Shown here one piece after another: positions 1 through 5,572 of a stretch of DNA of 10,935 nt. The stretch covers positions 1 through 10,935 of the forward strand of contig JAHJSD010000063.1 in NCBI GenBank assembly GCA_018830585.1. The letters are read 5' to 3'. The position numbers were made by a program, and so were the translations under genes. The first letter of the stretch is position 1. Each line of letters opens with the position of its first letter. The notes under the pieces were generated by a model. It was not told the DNA's origin and ran no database searches. It was given only the letters and a program-made list of their open reading frames with translations. The DNA comes from Patescibacteria group bacterium (lineage in GTDB: Bacteria > Patescibacteriota > Microgenomatia > UBA12405 > JAHJSD01).

Positions 1-84
1 TCGTCATCCTGAGCGGAGCCCTGTACCGCACCTGCCATGTACCCTACGTGGTACTGTGGTGGTACGGGGGAATTCCGATGACGA
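1..84. repeat. Nested inverted-repeat element
   Basis: The outer arms are TCGTCATC (1-8) and GATGACGA (77-84), a perfect inverted repeat. Inside lies a second pair, CCCTGTACC (19-27) and GGTACGGGG (61-69), and within that a third, CCATGTACC (35-43) and GGTACTGTGG (50-59). The middle pair recurs as CCCTGCACC/GGTACGGGG at 1214-1235. This looks like one palindromic repeat inserted in another. The outer element could extend left of the window. Confidence 0.6.
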
Positions 85-85
85 A

Positions 86-111
86 GGACCTGCCTGCCGG
101 CAGGCAGGTCC
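86..111. repeat. Perfect 26-bp palindrome (REP-like)
   Basis: A perfect palindrome whose left half is GGACCTGCCTGCC. The same CCTGCCTGCC/GGCAGGCAGG arms bound the elements at 1197-1244 and 7961-8020, so this is the simplest member of a three-copy intergenic family. Such a hairpin could stop transcription or stabilise mRNA ends, but no T-run follows it. Confidence 0.7.
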
Positions 112-143
112 CCTTGGGAAAAGCAAAGTGCCAACGATTAGAG

Positions 144-198
144 GATTCTTCCCCGCCAGCAACTGCATAGCTTTGGGCGGGTCAGAATGACGGGGAAG
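144..198. repeat. Dispersed inverted repeat, GATTCTTCCCC/TCAGAATGACGGGGAAG family, copy A
   Basis: The left arm GATTCTTCCCCGCC (144-157) pairs with the right part, GGCGGG followed by TCAGAATGA and CGGGGAAG (ending at 198). A second copy lies at 2927-2966 with a different centre. In both cases a hairpin-plus-nonamer element follows within 40 bp, so the two may travel as a composite. Palindromic repeats containing TCAGAATGAC are common in intergenic DNA of several bacterial phyla. Confidence 0.6.
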
Positions 199-234
199 GT
201 GGATCCTTCCCCTACCATTGCGGGGGTATTTTAG

Positions 235-295
235 TTTATGGGTAGAACCGGAAGCGATAAGACCAATAGGACAGATAGGAAAAATAGGTGGTTAT
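235..295 (+). repeat. Hairpin-plus-nonamer dispersed repeat, copy 1
   Basis: First of three same-strand copies (others 2975-3036 and 8194-8256). It has a loop ATGGGTA flanked by GTTT and GAAC, a weakened stem needing one wobble pair. After a GGAAG linker come four 9-bp units starting at 257, 266, 275 and 284 with consensus ATAGGANNN; the other copies have three units. A 76-codon open frame starting at 238 covers this copy and later repeats and is not considered a gene. Confidence 0.65.
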
Positions 296-319
296 CATTG
301 AAAAACCGAGACCTAATCC

Positions 320-348
320 CGAAGGGATCCCTTTGGGATCCTCCTTCG
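320..348. repeat. Long hairpin
   Basis: CGAAGG plus GATCCC (320-331) pairs with GGGATC (335-340) and CCTTCG (343-348), leaving a TTT loop and a 2-nt bulge. It lies in the gene-free left end. Downstream of it, bases 349-429 show nothing recognisable. Confidence 0.5.
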
Positions 349-429
349 CTGTCCTTAGCCTTTGGCGGCGGACGGTTACGGAAGGACACAACAGTCCCTG
401 GTTTTCGCTATCTTGGAATAAATTTACCG

Positions 430-460
430 AGGTGTCAACCTAACCCACCCCGGGGGTGTG
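430..460. repeat. 31-bp exact repeat, copy 1
   Basis: Identical over 31 bp to 10341-10371 and in the same orientation. It begins AGGTGTCAACC and ends CCCCGGGGGTGTG. Internal symmetry includes AGGT/ACCT around GTCA and CACCC/GGGTG around CGG. Copy 1 ends 11 bp beyond the stop codon of the minus-strand comF gene; copy 2 covers the stop codon of another minus-strand gene. A 3'-end-associated dispersed repeat is the simplest reading. Confidence 0.75.
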
Positions 461-471
461 AAGAGTGAAGA

Positions 472-1158
472 TTAACGGCAGAGGGTTAGAGCCCAAACTT
501 GTTTGGCGCCGGAAGTTTTTAAGACTTTAGCCGATTCTTTCAGGGTTGAGCCGGTAGTCCAAACATCGTCGAAAATAACCCAATTTTGATTTTTAACTGA
601 AGTTTTATTGACCGCGGCAAAAGCGCCGATAATATTTTTTAACCTCTTTTTAGCCGTCAATTTAGCCTGCTCTCTAGTCCACCTACGGCGCTCTAAAACA
701 TTTTCTTTAAAAGGCAAGTTTAGCTTTAGACAGATTCCTTTTAGCATTCTTTCGCTCTGATCAAAACCCCGCCACAAGCGGCGGGCCGGGAAAAGCGGAA
801 CCGAAGTGAAAGTAAAGAGCTCCCGGCGCCAGAGTTTCAGAATCTTATTTCCGGACAAACCGAGAGTGGCTAAGTCCACCAAAGAACTCTCCAGCTCTCT
901 TACCTGATGATATTTGAAACTTTTGAGCATTTTTCCGATCGGAGAACGAAAAGAAAAAAGGCTGACCAGTCCGTCAAGGCCTTTTTTTCTTAAGCAGGCC
1001 GGATGGGTAAAACCTAAAAGCGACAACCGGGCACAGACGGGGCAAAATTGCTCTTTTTGGTAGTTAAGGGAAGATTGACAAGCAAGACACAGATAGCTCC
1101 CTTTCTTATTGCAGAGAAAACATTGCTTTGGAAAAAGACAATCGAGAAGATTTAACAT
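472..1158 (-). CDS. comF: ComF-family phosphoribosyltransferase-like protein
   Basis: A 228-aa protein of the ComF/GntX family, which joins an N-terminal zinc-finger-like segment to a type I phosphoribosyltransferase fold. Members are linked to uptake of single-stranded DNA in competent bacteria; the exact reaction is not established. Visible features are cysteine pairs C13/C16, C24/C27 and C39/C42 with a further C55, and the family segment VPLFPARRLWRGFDQSE at 120-136. Next come REQAKLTAKKRLKNIIGAF at 162-180 and the PRPP-binding loop VIFDDVWTTGSTL at 194-206. Length is normal for the family. The ATG is fixed by an in-frame TAA directly upstream. That start codon sits in a heptamer repeat and has no Shine-Dalgarno sequence. 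The gene diverges from the flippase and no partner competence gene is in the window, so a role in DNA uptake is inference from family membership. Confidence 0.9.
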   Translation of the reverse strand: MLNLLDCLFPKQCFLCNKKGSYLCLACQSSLNYQKEQFCPVCARLSLLGFTHPACLRKKGLDGLVSLFSFRSPIGKMLKSFKYHQVRELESSLVDLATLGLSGNKILKLWRRELFTFTSVPLFPARRLWRGFDQSERMLKGICLKLNLPFKENVLERRRWTREQAKLTAKKRLKNIIGAFAAVNKTSVKNQNWVIFDDVWTTGSTLKESAKVLKTSGAKQVWALTLCR

Positions 1159-1177
1159 TTAGCATTTAGCATTAAAC
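1157..1177. repeat. Heptamer repeat, three units at comF start
   Basis: ATTTAGC (1157), ATTTAGC (1164) and ATTAAAC (1171) lie back to back and overlap the comF start codon, which is read from the opposite strand. They match the units at 1250-1311 and 1383-1445, suggesting one repeat tract across the spacer. Confidence 0.6.
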
Positions 1178-1196
1178 ACTCTTTCTTTATTTGGTC

Positions 1197-1244
1197 ACCT
1201 GCCTGCCGGCAGGCCCTGCACCAGACGGTACGGGGCAGGCAGGT
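1197..1244. repeat. REP-like palindromic element
   Basis: Arms ACCTGCCTGCC (1197-1207) and GGCAGGCAGGT (1234-1244) are perfect complements. The core carries CCCTGCACC, AGAC, GGTACGGGG (1214-1235), the same inner motif seen at 19-69. Related to the palindromes at 86-111 and 7961-8020. It interrupts a tract of heptamer repeats. Confidence 0.7.
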
Positions 1245-1249
1245 TTGCC

Positions 1250-1311
1250 ATTTGTCATTAAACATTGGGAATTAGGCATAGGCATTAGGAATTAGGAAAT
1301 AGGAACTATGA
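1250..1311. repeat. Degenerate heptamer repeat tract
   Basis: Successive units begin at 1250, 1257, 1264, 1271, 1278 (6 bp), 1284, 1291, 1298 and 1305, consensus ATTAGGM with variants such as ATTTGTC, ATTAAAC and AATAGGA. The phase is kept for about nine units apart from one single-base deletion. No gene is visible between this tract and 1383. Confidence 0.6.
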
Positions 1312-1382
1312 AAACAGACCAAAACCCTTTATCTTTCGAGTGAGTCTGCGAATCGAGAAATTCTTTCAGCAATTAACAATTT

Positions 1383-1445
1383 ATTAAGCATTAAGCATTA
1401 AGCATTAAGCATTAAGCATTAAGCATTAAGCATTAAGCATTAAGC
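1383..1445. repeat. Perfect tandem array, nine ATTAAGC units
   Basis: Nine uninterrupted copies of ATTAAGC occupy 63 bp and end 91 bp before the flippase start. Perfect arrays of this kind commonly change copy number by replication slippage. Heptamer arrays are documented in some cyanobacteria as short tandemly repeated repetitive sequences; no relation is claimed. Confidence 0.9.
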
Positions 1446-1524
1446 AAGTATAGGTTTTGTCGTTAAGAAAACAAAGGGCGCGGGCAACTGCGGCCCGCCC
1501 TGGAAGGCGGCAGGGTTGATAGAG

Positions 1525-1530
1525 TAAAAT
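1525..1530 (+). promoter_or_regulatory. Possible -10 element for the flippase
   Basis: TAAAAT ends 6 bp before the GTG at 1537, a spacing that would place transcription start on or next to the start codon. No good -35 is seen about 17 bp upstream. A GGAG lies only two bases from the GTG, too close for normal ribosome binding. Confidence 0.3.
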
Positions 1531-1536
1531 TGGAGC

Positions 1537-2778
1537 GTGCTGAAGAAAATCATCGCCAACTCCGGAATCCAGCTGATCGGAAAAGCAATCGGACTGGTAA
1601 CTTCACTGTTGATTACCGCCCTAATCACCAGAAAATTAGGTCCTAGTAATTACGGGCTTTATGTTTTCTTATTTGCTTTTATCAACCTGATGGTCAGTTT
1701 TGGCAACTGGGGCACTCAAATTATCGGAGTAAGAGAATTGGCCAAAAGTAAAGATAAGGGCGGTGTCTTTGGATCCCTTTTCAGCCTCCGGTTAATTTTG
1801 GCCTGCCTGATTACCTTTTTAAGCTTAGTGATCGTCGGCTCTTTTAAAATCTTCTCTGATCTGCGTTTAATTTCCCTTATCTCGCTGCCTCTGATAGTGG
1901 CCATTATCGTCGAATCCAGTTTCGAGGTAGTCTTTTTGAGTTTTGTCAAAATGGGAATTAAGGCAAAAATCAGCGTTTTTTCTTCTCTGTTATTTTTGTT
2001 ACTCACCTACCTATTTCTCAAAACAAACTTGGGACTGCTCTCTCCGATCTTAGGCTGGTACGGCAGTAAAATTTTTTCTATTTTGCTTTCCTTTTTTGCC
2101 TTTAAAAAACTGATCCCGGGCAAACACAGAGTCGATAAAAAAGTGGTCGGCCATTTAATCAGAGAGTCCCTGCCGGTGGGGGCTTTGTTAATTCTTTTTT
2201 CCGTCTATGACCAGGCAATTGACTCTTTGGTAATCAAAAACTATCTGGGCCCGGCCCAGGTGGGACTTTATGGTTTGGCTTACAAGATATACGGCAATCT
2301 GGTTCTGCCCGCTTACTTTTTAAGCAATTCTATCTTCCCGATTTTGTCAAAAAATCCGGAAAAGGATTTTACCAAACTGCTTAAAATCGGGCTGAGCCTC
2401 TCCTGCTTGACGGTGCTTTTTCTGATCCCGGCGGTGTTCTTTTTGGGAAAGCCGGCTGTTTTACTGATCGCCGGAAGGGATTTCGCCGGTTCGGCAGTGA
2501 TTTTAAGAATATTGGTCCCTGCTTTGCTGTTTTCATATTTAAACCACCTTTTTGGGTTCTCTTTGATCGCTTTAAACCGGCAGACCGACTCTCTGAAGAT
2601 CGGTCTTTTGGCCCTATTTTGGAACCTGATATTGAACCTTTATTTTATTCCCAGAACAGGGATTATTGCCGCCGCCTGGATCACCGTCTCTACCGAGGCG
2701 CTGGTGACAATTCTTTCTTTCTCGGTTTTATTTTTAAAAAAATCCGGGTCCCGAGCAGATCCCGTTTTCAAAGCTTGA
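1537..2778 (+). CDS. Flippase / oligosaccharide exporter (Wzx-like, MATE/MOP superfamily)
   Basis: A 413-aa polytopic membrane protein of the polysaccharide biosynthesis/flippase family. Such proteins flip lipid-linked sugar units across the cytoplasmic membrane for surface glycan assembly. The N-terminus, VLKKIIANSGIQLIGKAIG followed by a hydrophobic stretch and ITRKLGPSNYGLYVF (about residues 31-45), is the typical start of this family. A dozen or so hydrophobic segments follow, with the central family motif LVIKNYLGPAQVGLYGLAYKI near 231-251 that marks the second half of the repeat fold. Length is within the usual 400-500 aa. The GTG at 1537 is chosen because an in-frame TAA lies at 1525 and no ATG or TTG intervenes. 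No glycosyltransferase neighbours are present, so the substrate cannot be guessed. It diverges from comF across a repeat-filled spacer and is followed by a repeat cluster. Confidence 0.88.
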   Translation: MLKKIIANSGIQLIGKAIGLVTSLLITALITRKLGPSNYGLYVFLFAFINLMVSFGNWGTQIIGVRELAKSKDKGGVFGSLFSLRLILACLITFLSLVIVGSFKIFSDLRLISLISLPLIVAIIVESSFEVVFLSFVKMGIKAKISVFSSLLFLLLTYLFLKTNLGLLSPILGWYGSKIFSILLSFFAFKKLIPGKHRVDKKVVGHLIRESLPVGALLILFSVYDQAIDSLVIKNYLGPAQVGLYGLAYKIYGNLVLPAYFLSNSIFPILSKNPEKDFTKLLKIGLSLSCLTVLFLIPAVFFLGKPAVLLIAGRDFAGSAVILRILVPALLFSYLNHLFGFSLIALNRQTDSLKIGLLALFWNLILNLYFIPRTGIIAAAWITVSTEALVTILSFSVLFLKKSGSRADPVFKA

Positions 2779-2823
2779 CAGGCAGGCAGAGAAAGAGCAC
2801 GCTTCGCTAGATTCCTCGTCTCC

Positions 2824-2876
2824 TTCGACAAGTTCAACAGCGAGCCCTTCGGCTCACTCAGGGTAAACATGTCGAA
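2824..2876. repeat. Inverted repeat TTCGACA/TGTCGAA with inner hairpin
   Basis: Outer arms TTCGACA (2824-2830) and TGTCGAA (2870-2876) enclose a perfect inner hairpin GAGCC-CTTC-GGCTC (2842-2855). Repeats containing TTCGACAAG and CTCAGG are common in intergenic DNA of many environmental bacteria. It lies 46 bp after the flippase stop codon and could act as a weak transcription end, though no T-run follows. Confidence 0.6.
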
Positions 2877-2926
2877 CCGCTCAGGATCGGAATGACGGGA
2901 AGGGAAACGCTCGTTTTCACTCGATA

Positions 2927-2966
2927 GATTCTTCCCCCGCAGAACGAGATCAGAATGACGGGGAAG
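2927..2966. repeat. Dispersed inverted repeat, GATTCTTCCCC/TCAGAATGACGGGGAAG family, copy B
   Basis: The arms CTTCCCC (2931-2937) and GGGGAAG (2960-2966) are complementary. The same end sequences occur at 144-198 with a different, longer centre. The hairpin-plus-nonamer element starts only 8 bp later, repeating the order seen at the left end of the window. Confidence 0.6.
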
Positions 2967-2974
2967 GAGGAGGT

Positions 2975-3036
2975 CGTTCCGGTTTATGGGTAAAACCGAA
3001 AGGAATAAGACCGATAGGAAAAATAGGTGTTTATAG
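2975..3036 (+). repeat. Hairpin-plus-nonamer dispersed repeat, copy 2
   Basis: CGGTTT and AAACCG form a 6-bp stem around the loop ATGGGTA (2980-2998). Three nonamer units begin at 3005, 3014 and 3023. Compared with copy 3, the loop-closing T-A pair is changed to C-G on both sides, a compensatory change that keeps the stem. The element precedes the 3369 gene by about 330 bp. Confidence 0.7.
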
Positions 3037-3126
3037 ATAAACCAAGAAAATCATCGGCAAAGAAGAGAGTATTTGGTCGTTTGACAGAAAATTCTAATTT
3101 TTAAAGGTTCACAAGTTTCGCGCTTT

Positions 3127-3227
3127 CTGTCATCGCGAGCGATCCCGATCCGATCGGGAGAGCGTGGCGATCTGGTGGCAAACGAACTGAGATTGCCGCG
3201 GTCGCTGGCGCTCCCTCGCAATGACAG
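3127..3227. repeat. MITE-like palindromic element, GTCATYGCGAG family
   Basis: Termini CTGTCATCGCGAG (3127-3139) and CTCGCAATGACAG (3215-3227) are inverted with one mismatch. The centre holds GTGGCGATCT and AGATTGCCGCG, also roughly inverted. This layout, GTCATTGCGAG with GGCAATCTC arms, is a widely distributed non-autonomous repeat seen in unrelated bacteria. It is flanked by the direct repeat CACAAGT (3110-3116 and 3236-3242) and by the near-inverted pair AGTTTCGCGC/GTGCGAAACT (3114-3123 and 3241-3250). No transposase is in the window. Confidence 0.75.
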
Positions 3228-3300
3228 TTATAGTGCACAAGTGCGAAACTCGTAAGGTTAAATGATAAATGTTGGACGATGGATAATTGTTTCTTTTAAG

Positions 3301-3309
3301 TGGTAAAAT
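3301..3309 (+). promoter_or_regulatory. Possible extended -10 element upstream of the 3369 gene
   Basis: TGGTAAAAT matches the TGnTAnAAT extended -10 pattern; no convincing -35 is found. If used, the leader would be about 50 nt and would contain the octamer repeats at 3337-3360. A competing -10-like TAAGAT at 3356-3361 ends 7 bp before the ATG and would give a leaderless message. Confidence 0.3.
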
Positions 3310-3336
3310 ATAGCAGTTAGGTTTAATCACTTATCC

Positions 3337-3360
3337 ATTTGATCATTGATTCATTTAAGA
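3337..3360. repeat. Degenerate octamer repeat, three units
   Basis: Units ATTTGATC, ATTGATTC and ATTTAAGA begin at 3337, 3345 and 3353, directly before the 3369 ATG. Similar octamers fill 5080-5137 before the next gene. The ten residues added by a TTG start at 3339 would be encoded by these repeats, which argues against that start. Confidence 0.45.
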
Positions 3361-3368
3361 TTTTCCCA

Positions 3369-5066
3369 ATGGACAGCAACGGAGTAATTTTCCAAACCGA
3401 AGAGGGAAAAAATAATCCCATCACCGAAAGCCTGCTTTCCGCCGGGGGTCAAAAACTGGTCGAAAATTATCAAAGAGTGCTTGACCATTTAAAGCCCAGG
3501 GGGGAAATTGCTACGGTTCATGTCGACGAAATCGCTTCCAAGGTAGCCCTTCTTTACGAGAAGGTAAGAAAAATAATCGACTGGAAAGAAGAACACCTGA
3601 TCCGCCGGGGAGCAATCGAACGGGTTCTGAAAAGAAGGCTGATTTCGGAAATGTCCCGTCAAAAACTGATCCCCATCCCCAACGTTGACCCGCATAAAGC
3701 CGCCGAACCAATGGTCTTGGAGTTAATAAGAGGAGGCCATTTTACCAATGATAAAATTCCCCAAGCTAAAATCGGCGAAGTGGAAAAAGTCTTGAGAAAA
3801 TATATTTATATTCTGGAAAACAATCCCCTTTACGGCTCGGCCAATATCAAAGATAAAATAAATCTTTACAACTGGCTGCTTGAGGTTGCCGCCTCGGAGA
3901 TAGAAGACACTTTGGAACCTCCGTTAAAGGAAAATCTGCTGATTAATTTTATGACCGAAACGATTCTGGAAGGGATCAGGGTTGCCCCCGGCACGGATTT
4001 GTCCGAAGAGGAAAAAAGACTGCAAACCTATATCGCCGTGCATAGGGCTTTGTTTCATCTTGACGCTCCTTTGATCAGCTATCACTTGATCAAATACCGC
4101 TATTTTCCCAATTGGACCAACATGGAAGAAGCGCAGTTAGAAAAGATCACCAAAAATATCACTGATTTACGGAAAAGGATCGAAGATGACCTCGCCCATC
4201 CTTTTTCCAGCCATTTTCAGAAGATATGCGAAAAATACGATACTGTTTACTTAATCTTAGGCGATATTTTGGAAAAGCTGTCCGACCATCCGGAGACAAT
4301 TAGCGAAACTTTTTCCGACCCCGCCCTGCTGGAACCGCAGGTCAAGAAGTCTTATGATGAAAGATTGTCCACCTTGAAATCCAGATTGACCAGAGCGGCT
4401 ATTTACTCAACCCTTTCCATTTTTGTCGCCGGGGCATTTTCGCTCTTTGTCATTGAAGTGCCTTTGGCCAAACTTTTTTACGGCAAGTTCAGTCCACTGG
4501 CAGTCTTAGTTGATATTTTAATCCCGACGGCGGTAATGTTTTTGTTAGTAATTATTATCAAACCGCCCGGCGAAGAAAATTTTACCAGAGTGGTTAAAGA
4601 AACTAATAAAATCGTTTATAAAAGCGAGGAAAAAGATATTTATGAAATCAAGGCAAGAAAGAAAAAAGGCTGGATCATAAGCCTGACAATCGGATTGCTT
4701 TACGCTTTGACCAGCTTGATCTCGATGGCTTTGGTTTTCTGGATCTTCCAAATAGCCAGAGTGCCGGTAACTTCTCTCTATATTGACACTTTGAATGTGG
4801 CGATGATTGTTTTTGCCGCCTTGATTATCCGGCAAAGAGCCAAGGAAATGATTATTGAAGAAAAAACCAGTTTTTCACAGTTTTTTTTAGACGTGCTTTC
4901 AATCCCGGTTGCCAAGTTGGGCCAATGGCTCTCGGTCAAATGGAAAGAATATAACATTGTCAGCGTTTTTTTTACCGCCATAGTCGATATCCCTTTTTTG
5001 ACTATCACTGAATTTATCGAAAGCTGGAGCAATTTTTTGAAGGAAAAGAAGGCGGAGATAAGATAA
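3369..5066 (+). CDS. Conserved polytopic membrane protein of unknown function
   Basis: Not recognised as a characterised family. The 565-aa protein has a large soluble, mainly helical N-terminal part (about 1-340), rich in charged residues and ending in a possible coiled-coil stretch. Four hydrophobic segments follow at roughly 343-363, 377-397, 434-463 and 475-489. A basic connector, IYEIKARKKKGW, lies between the second and third. The C-terminal tail (about 490-565) has amphipathic helices and ends in FLKEKKAEIR. ATG 3369 is preferred over TTG 3339 because the extra ten codons lie in a repeat tract. Neither start has a Shine-Dalgarno sequence. It is followed on the same strand by a 120-aa protein and a VirD4-like ATPase, so it may be the membrane scaffold for that ATPase. 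That is inference from order alone; the 143-bp gap allows separate transcription. Confidence 0.8.
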   Translation: MDSNGVIFQTEEGKNNPITESLLSAGGQKLVENYQRVLDHLKPRGEIATVHVDEIASKVALLYEKVRKIIDWKEEHLIRRGAIERVLKRRLISEMSRQKLIPIPNVDPHKAAEPMVLELIRGGHFTNDKIPQAKIGEVEKVLRKYIYILENNPLYGSANIKDKINLYNWLLEVAASEIEDTLEPPLKENLLINFMTETILEGIRVAPGTDLSEEEKRLQTYIAVHRALFHLDAPLISYHLIKYRYFPNWTNMEEAQLEKITKNITDLRKRIEDDLAHPFSSHFQKICEKYDTVYLILGDILEKLSDHPETISETFSDPALLEPQVKKSYDERLSTLKSRLTRAAIYSTLSIFVAGAFSLFVIEVPLAKLFYGKFSPLAVLVDILIPTAVMFLLVIIIKPPGEENFTRVVKETNKIVYKSEEKDIYEIKARKKKGWIISLTIGLLYALTSLISMALVFWIFQIARVPVTSLYIDTLNVAMIVFAALIIRQRAKEMIIEEKTSFSQFFLDVLSIPVAKLGQWLSVKWKEYNIVSVFFTAIVDIPFLTITEFIESWSNFLKEKKAEIR

Positions 5067-5079
5067 AAAAAAGGGGGGT

Positions 5080-5137
5080 ATTTAGTCATTTAGTCATTTT
5101 TACACATTTAATTATTTGTCAATTTACTCATTGATTT
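5080..5137. repeat. Degenerate octamer repeat tract
   Basis: Seven units begin at 5080, 5088, 5096, 5106, 5114, 5122 and 5130. The first two are perfect ATTTAGTC copies and the rest vary around ATTTRNTC, with one 2-bp slip before 5106. The tract fills the spacer between the membrane protein gene and the 5210 gene and resembles 3337-3360. Confidence 0.55.
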
Positions 5138-5209
5138 CATGAAGCAAGGATCTAAAGGTCGATCTCCTTAGAAATTTCAGTAAGATATACTTAAAATTAG
5201 AGCAATAAA

Positions 5210-5572
5210 ATGGTTGAAAAGGAAAGAATTTTTATCCGGCAAACTCCGGAAGGGGCACAAAAGGTTGTCAGGAAACTCGAAACCAAAATCTCCAAAGAAG
5301 TTGATACCTGGCTGGAAAAAGTAGAAAAAGGAGACCTCTATCTTTCCAAACCGGTTACCGATGATGCCACCGGGCAGGTTTTGGTAACCGCACCTTCGGC
5401 GAAAAAGCCAAAAATAGTTTTGCCTTTGGACAGACAGCAGCTGCTTTACGGCTTAAGCCAAAAAGTGACCGAGGCGATCCGCTGGCTGGCGGAGTGGTGC
5501 CTTAGACTAATCAAAATGAAACCGGAACAGGTTAAATTAAAAGAGGACAGTACTTCAGGAGACAACCAATAA
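5210..5572 (+). CDS. Small conserved hypothetical protein, coupled to ATPase gene
   Basis: A 120-aa protein with no recognised domain. It is probably soluble: there is no signal peptide and no clear membrane segment. Residues 14-45 look helical and charged. Residues 74-105 form an amphipathic helix, with LDRQQLLYGLSQKVTEAIRW as its clearest part, that could bind a membrane face or a partner. The tail is acidic and polar. A -10-like TATACT lies at 5186-5191, and GAG 8 bp before the ATG is at most a weak ribosome site. Its stop codon overlaps the next start as TAATG, and an AGGAGA at 5557-5562 inside its last codons serves the downstream gene. This is strong evidence that the two proteins are made together, so a cofactor role for the ATPase is a reasonable guess only. 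Confidence 0.8.
   Translation: MVEKERIFIRQTPEGAQKVVRKLETKISKEVDTWLEKVEKGDLYLSKPVTDDATGQVLVTAPSAKKPKIVLPLDRQQLLYGLSQKVTEAIRWLAEWCLRLIKMKPEQVKLKEDSTSGDNQ
5557..5562 (+). promoter_or_regulatory. Shine-Dalgarno sequence for the ATPase gene
   Basis: AGGAGA ends 9 bp before the ATG at 5572 and is the clearest ribosome binding site in the window. It contrasts with the first genes of transcription units here, which lack one. Confidence 0.75.

Noticed and set aside
238..468. A 76-codon plus-strand open frame in the left gene-free region
   Set aside because: It reads through three unrelated repeats (hairpin-plus-nonamer, a long hairpin and the 31-bp repeat), has arginine- and proline-rich composition and no ribosome site.
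1003..1014. A fourth copy of the hairpin-plus-nonamer repeat inside comF (ATGGGTAAAACC)
   Set aside because: Only 12 bp match. There is no left stem arm and no nonamers, and the bases encode conserved-looking ComF residues.
1383..1445. CRISPR array
   Set aside because: The units are 7 bp with no spacers between them; this is a simple tandem repeat.
3339..3368. TTG start for the membrane protein gene
   Set aside because: The ten added codons are octamer repeat sequence, and the ATG at 3369 gives a natural N-terminus.
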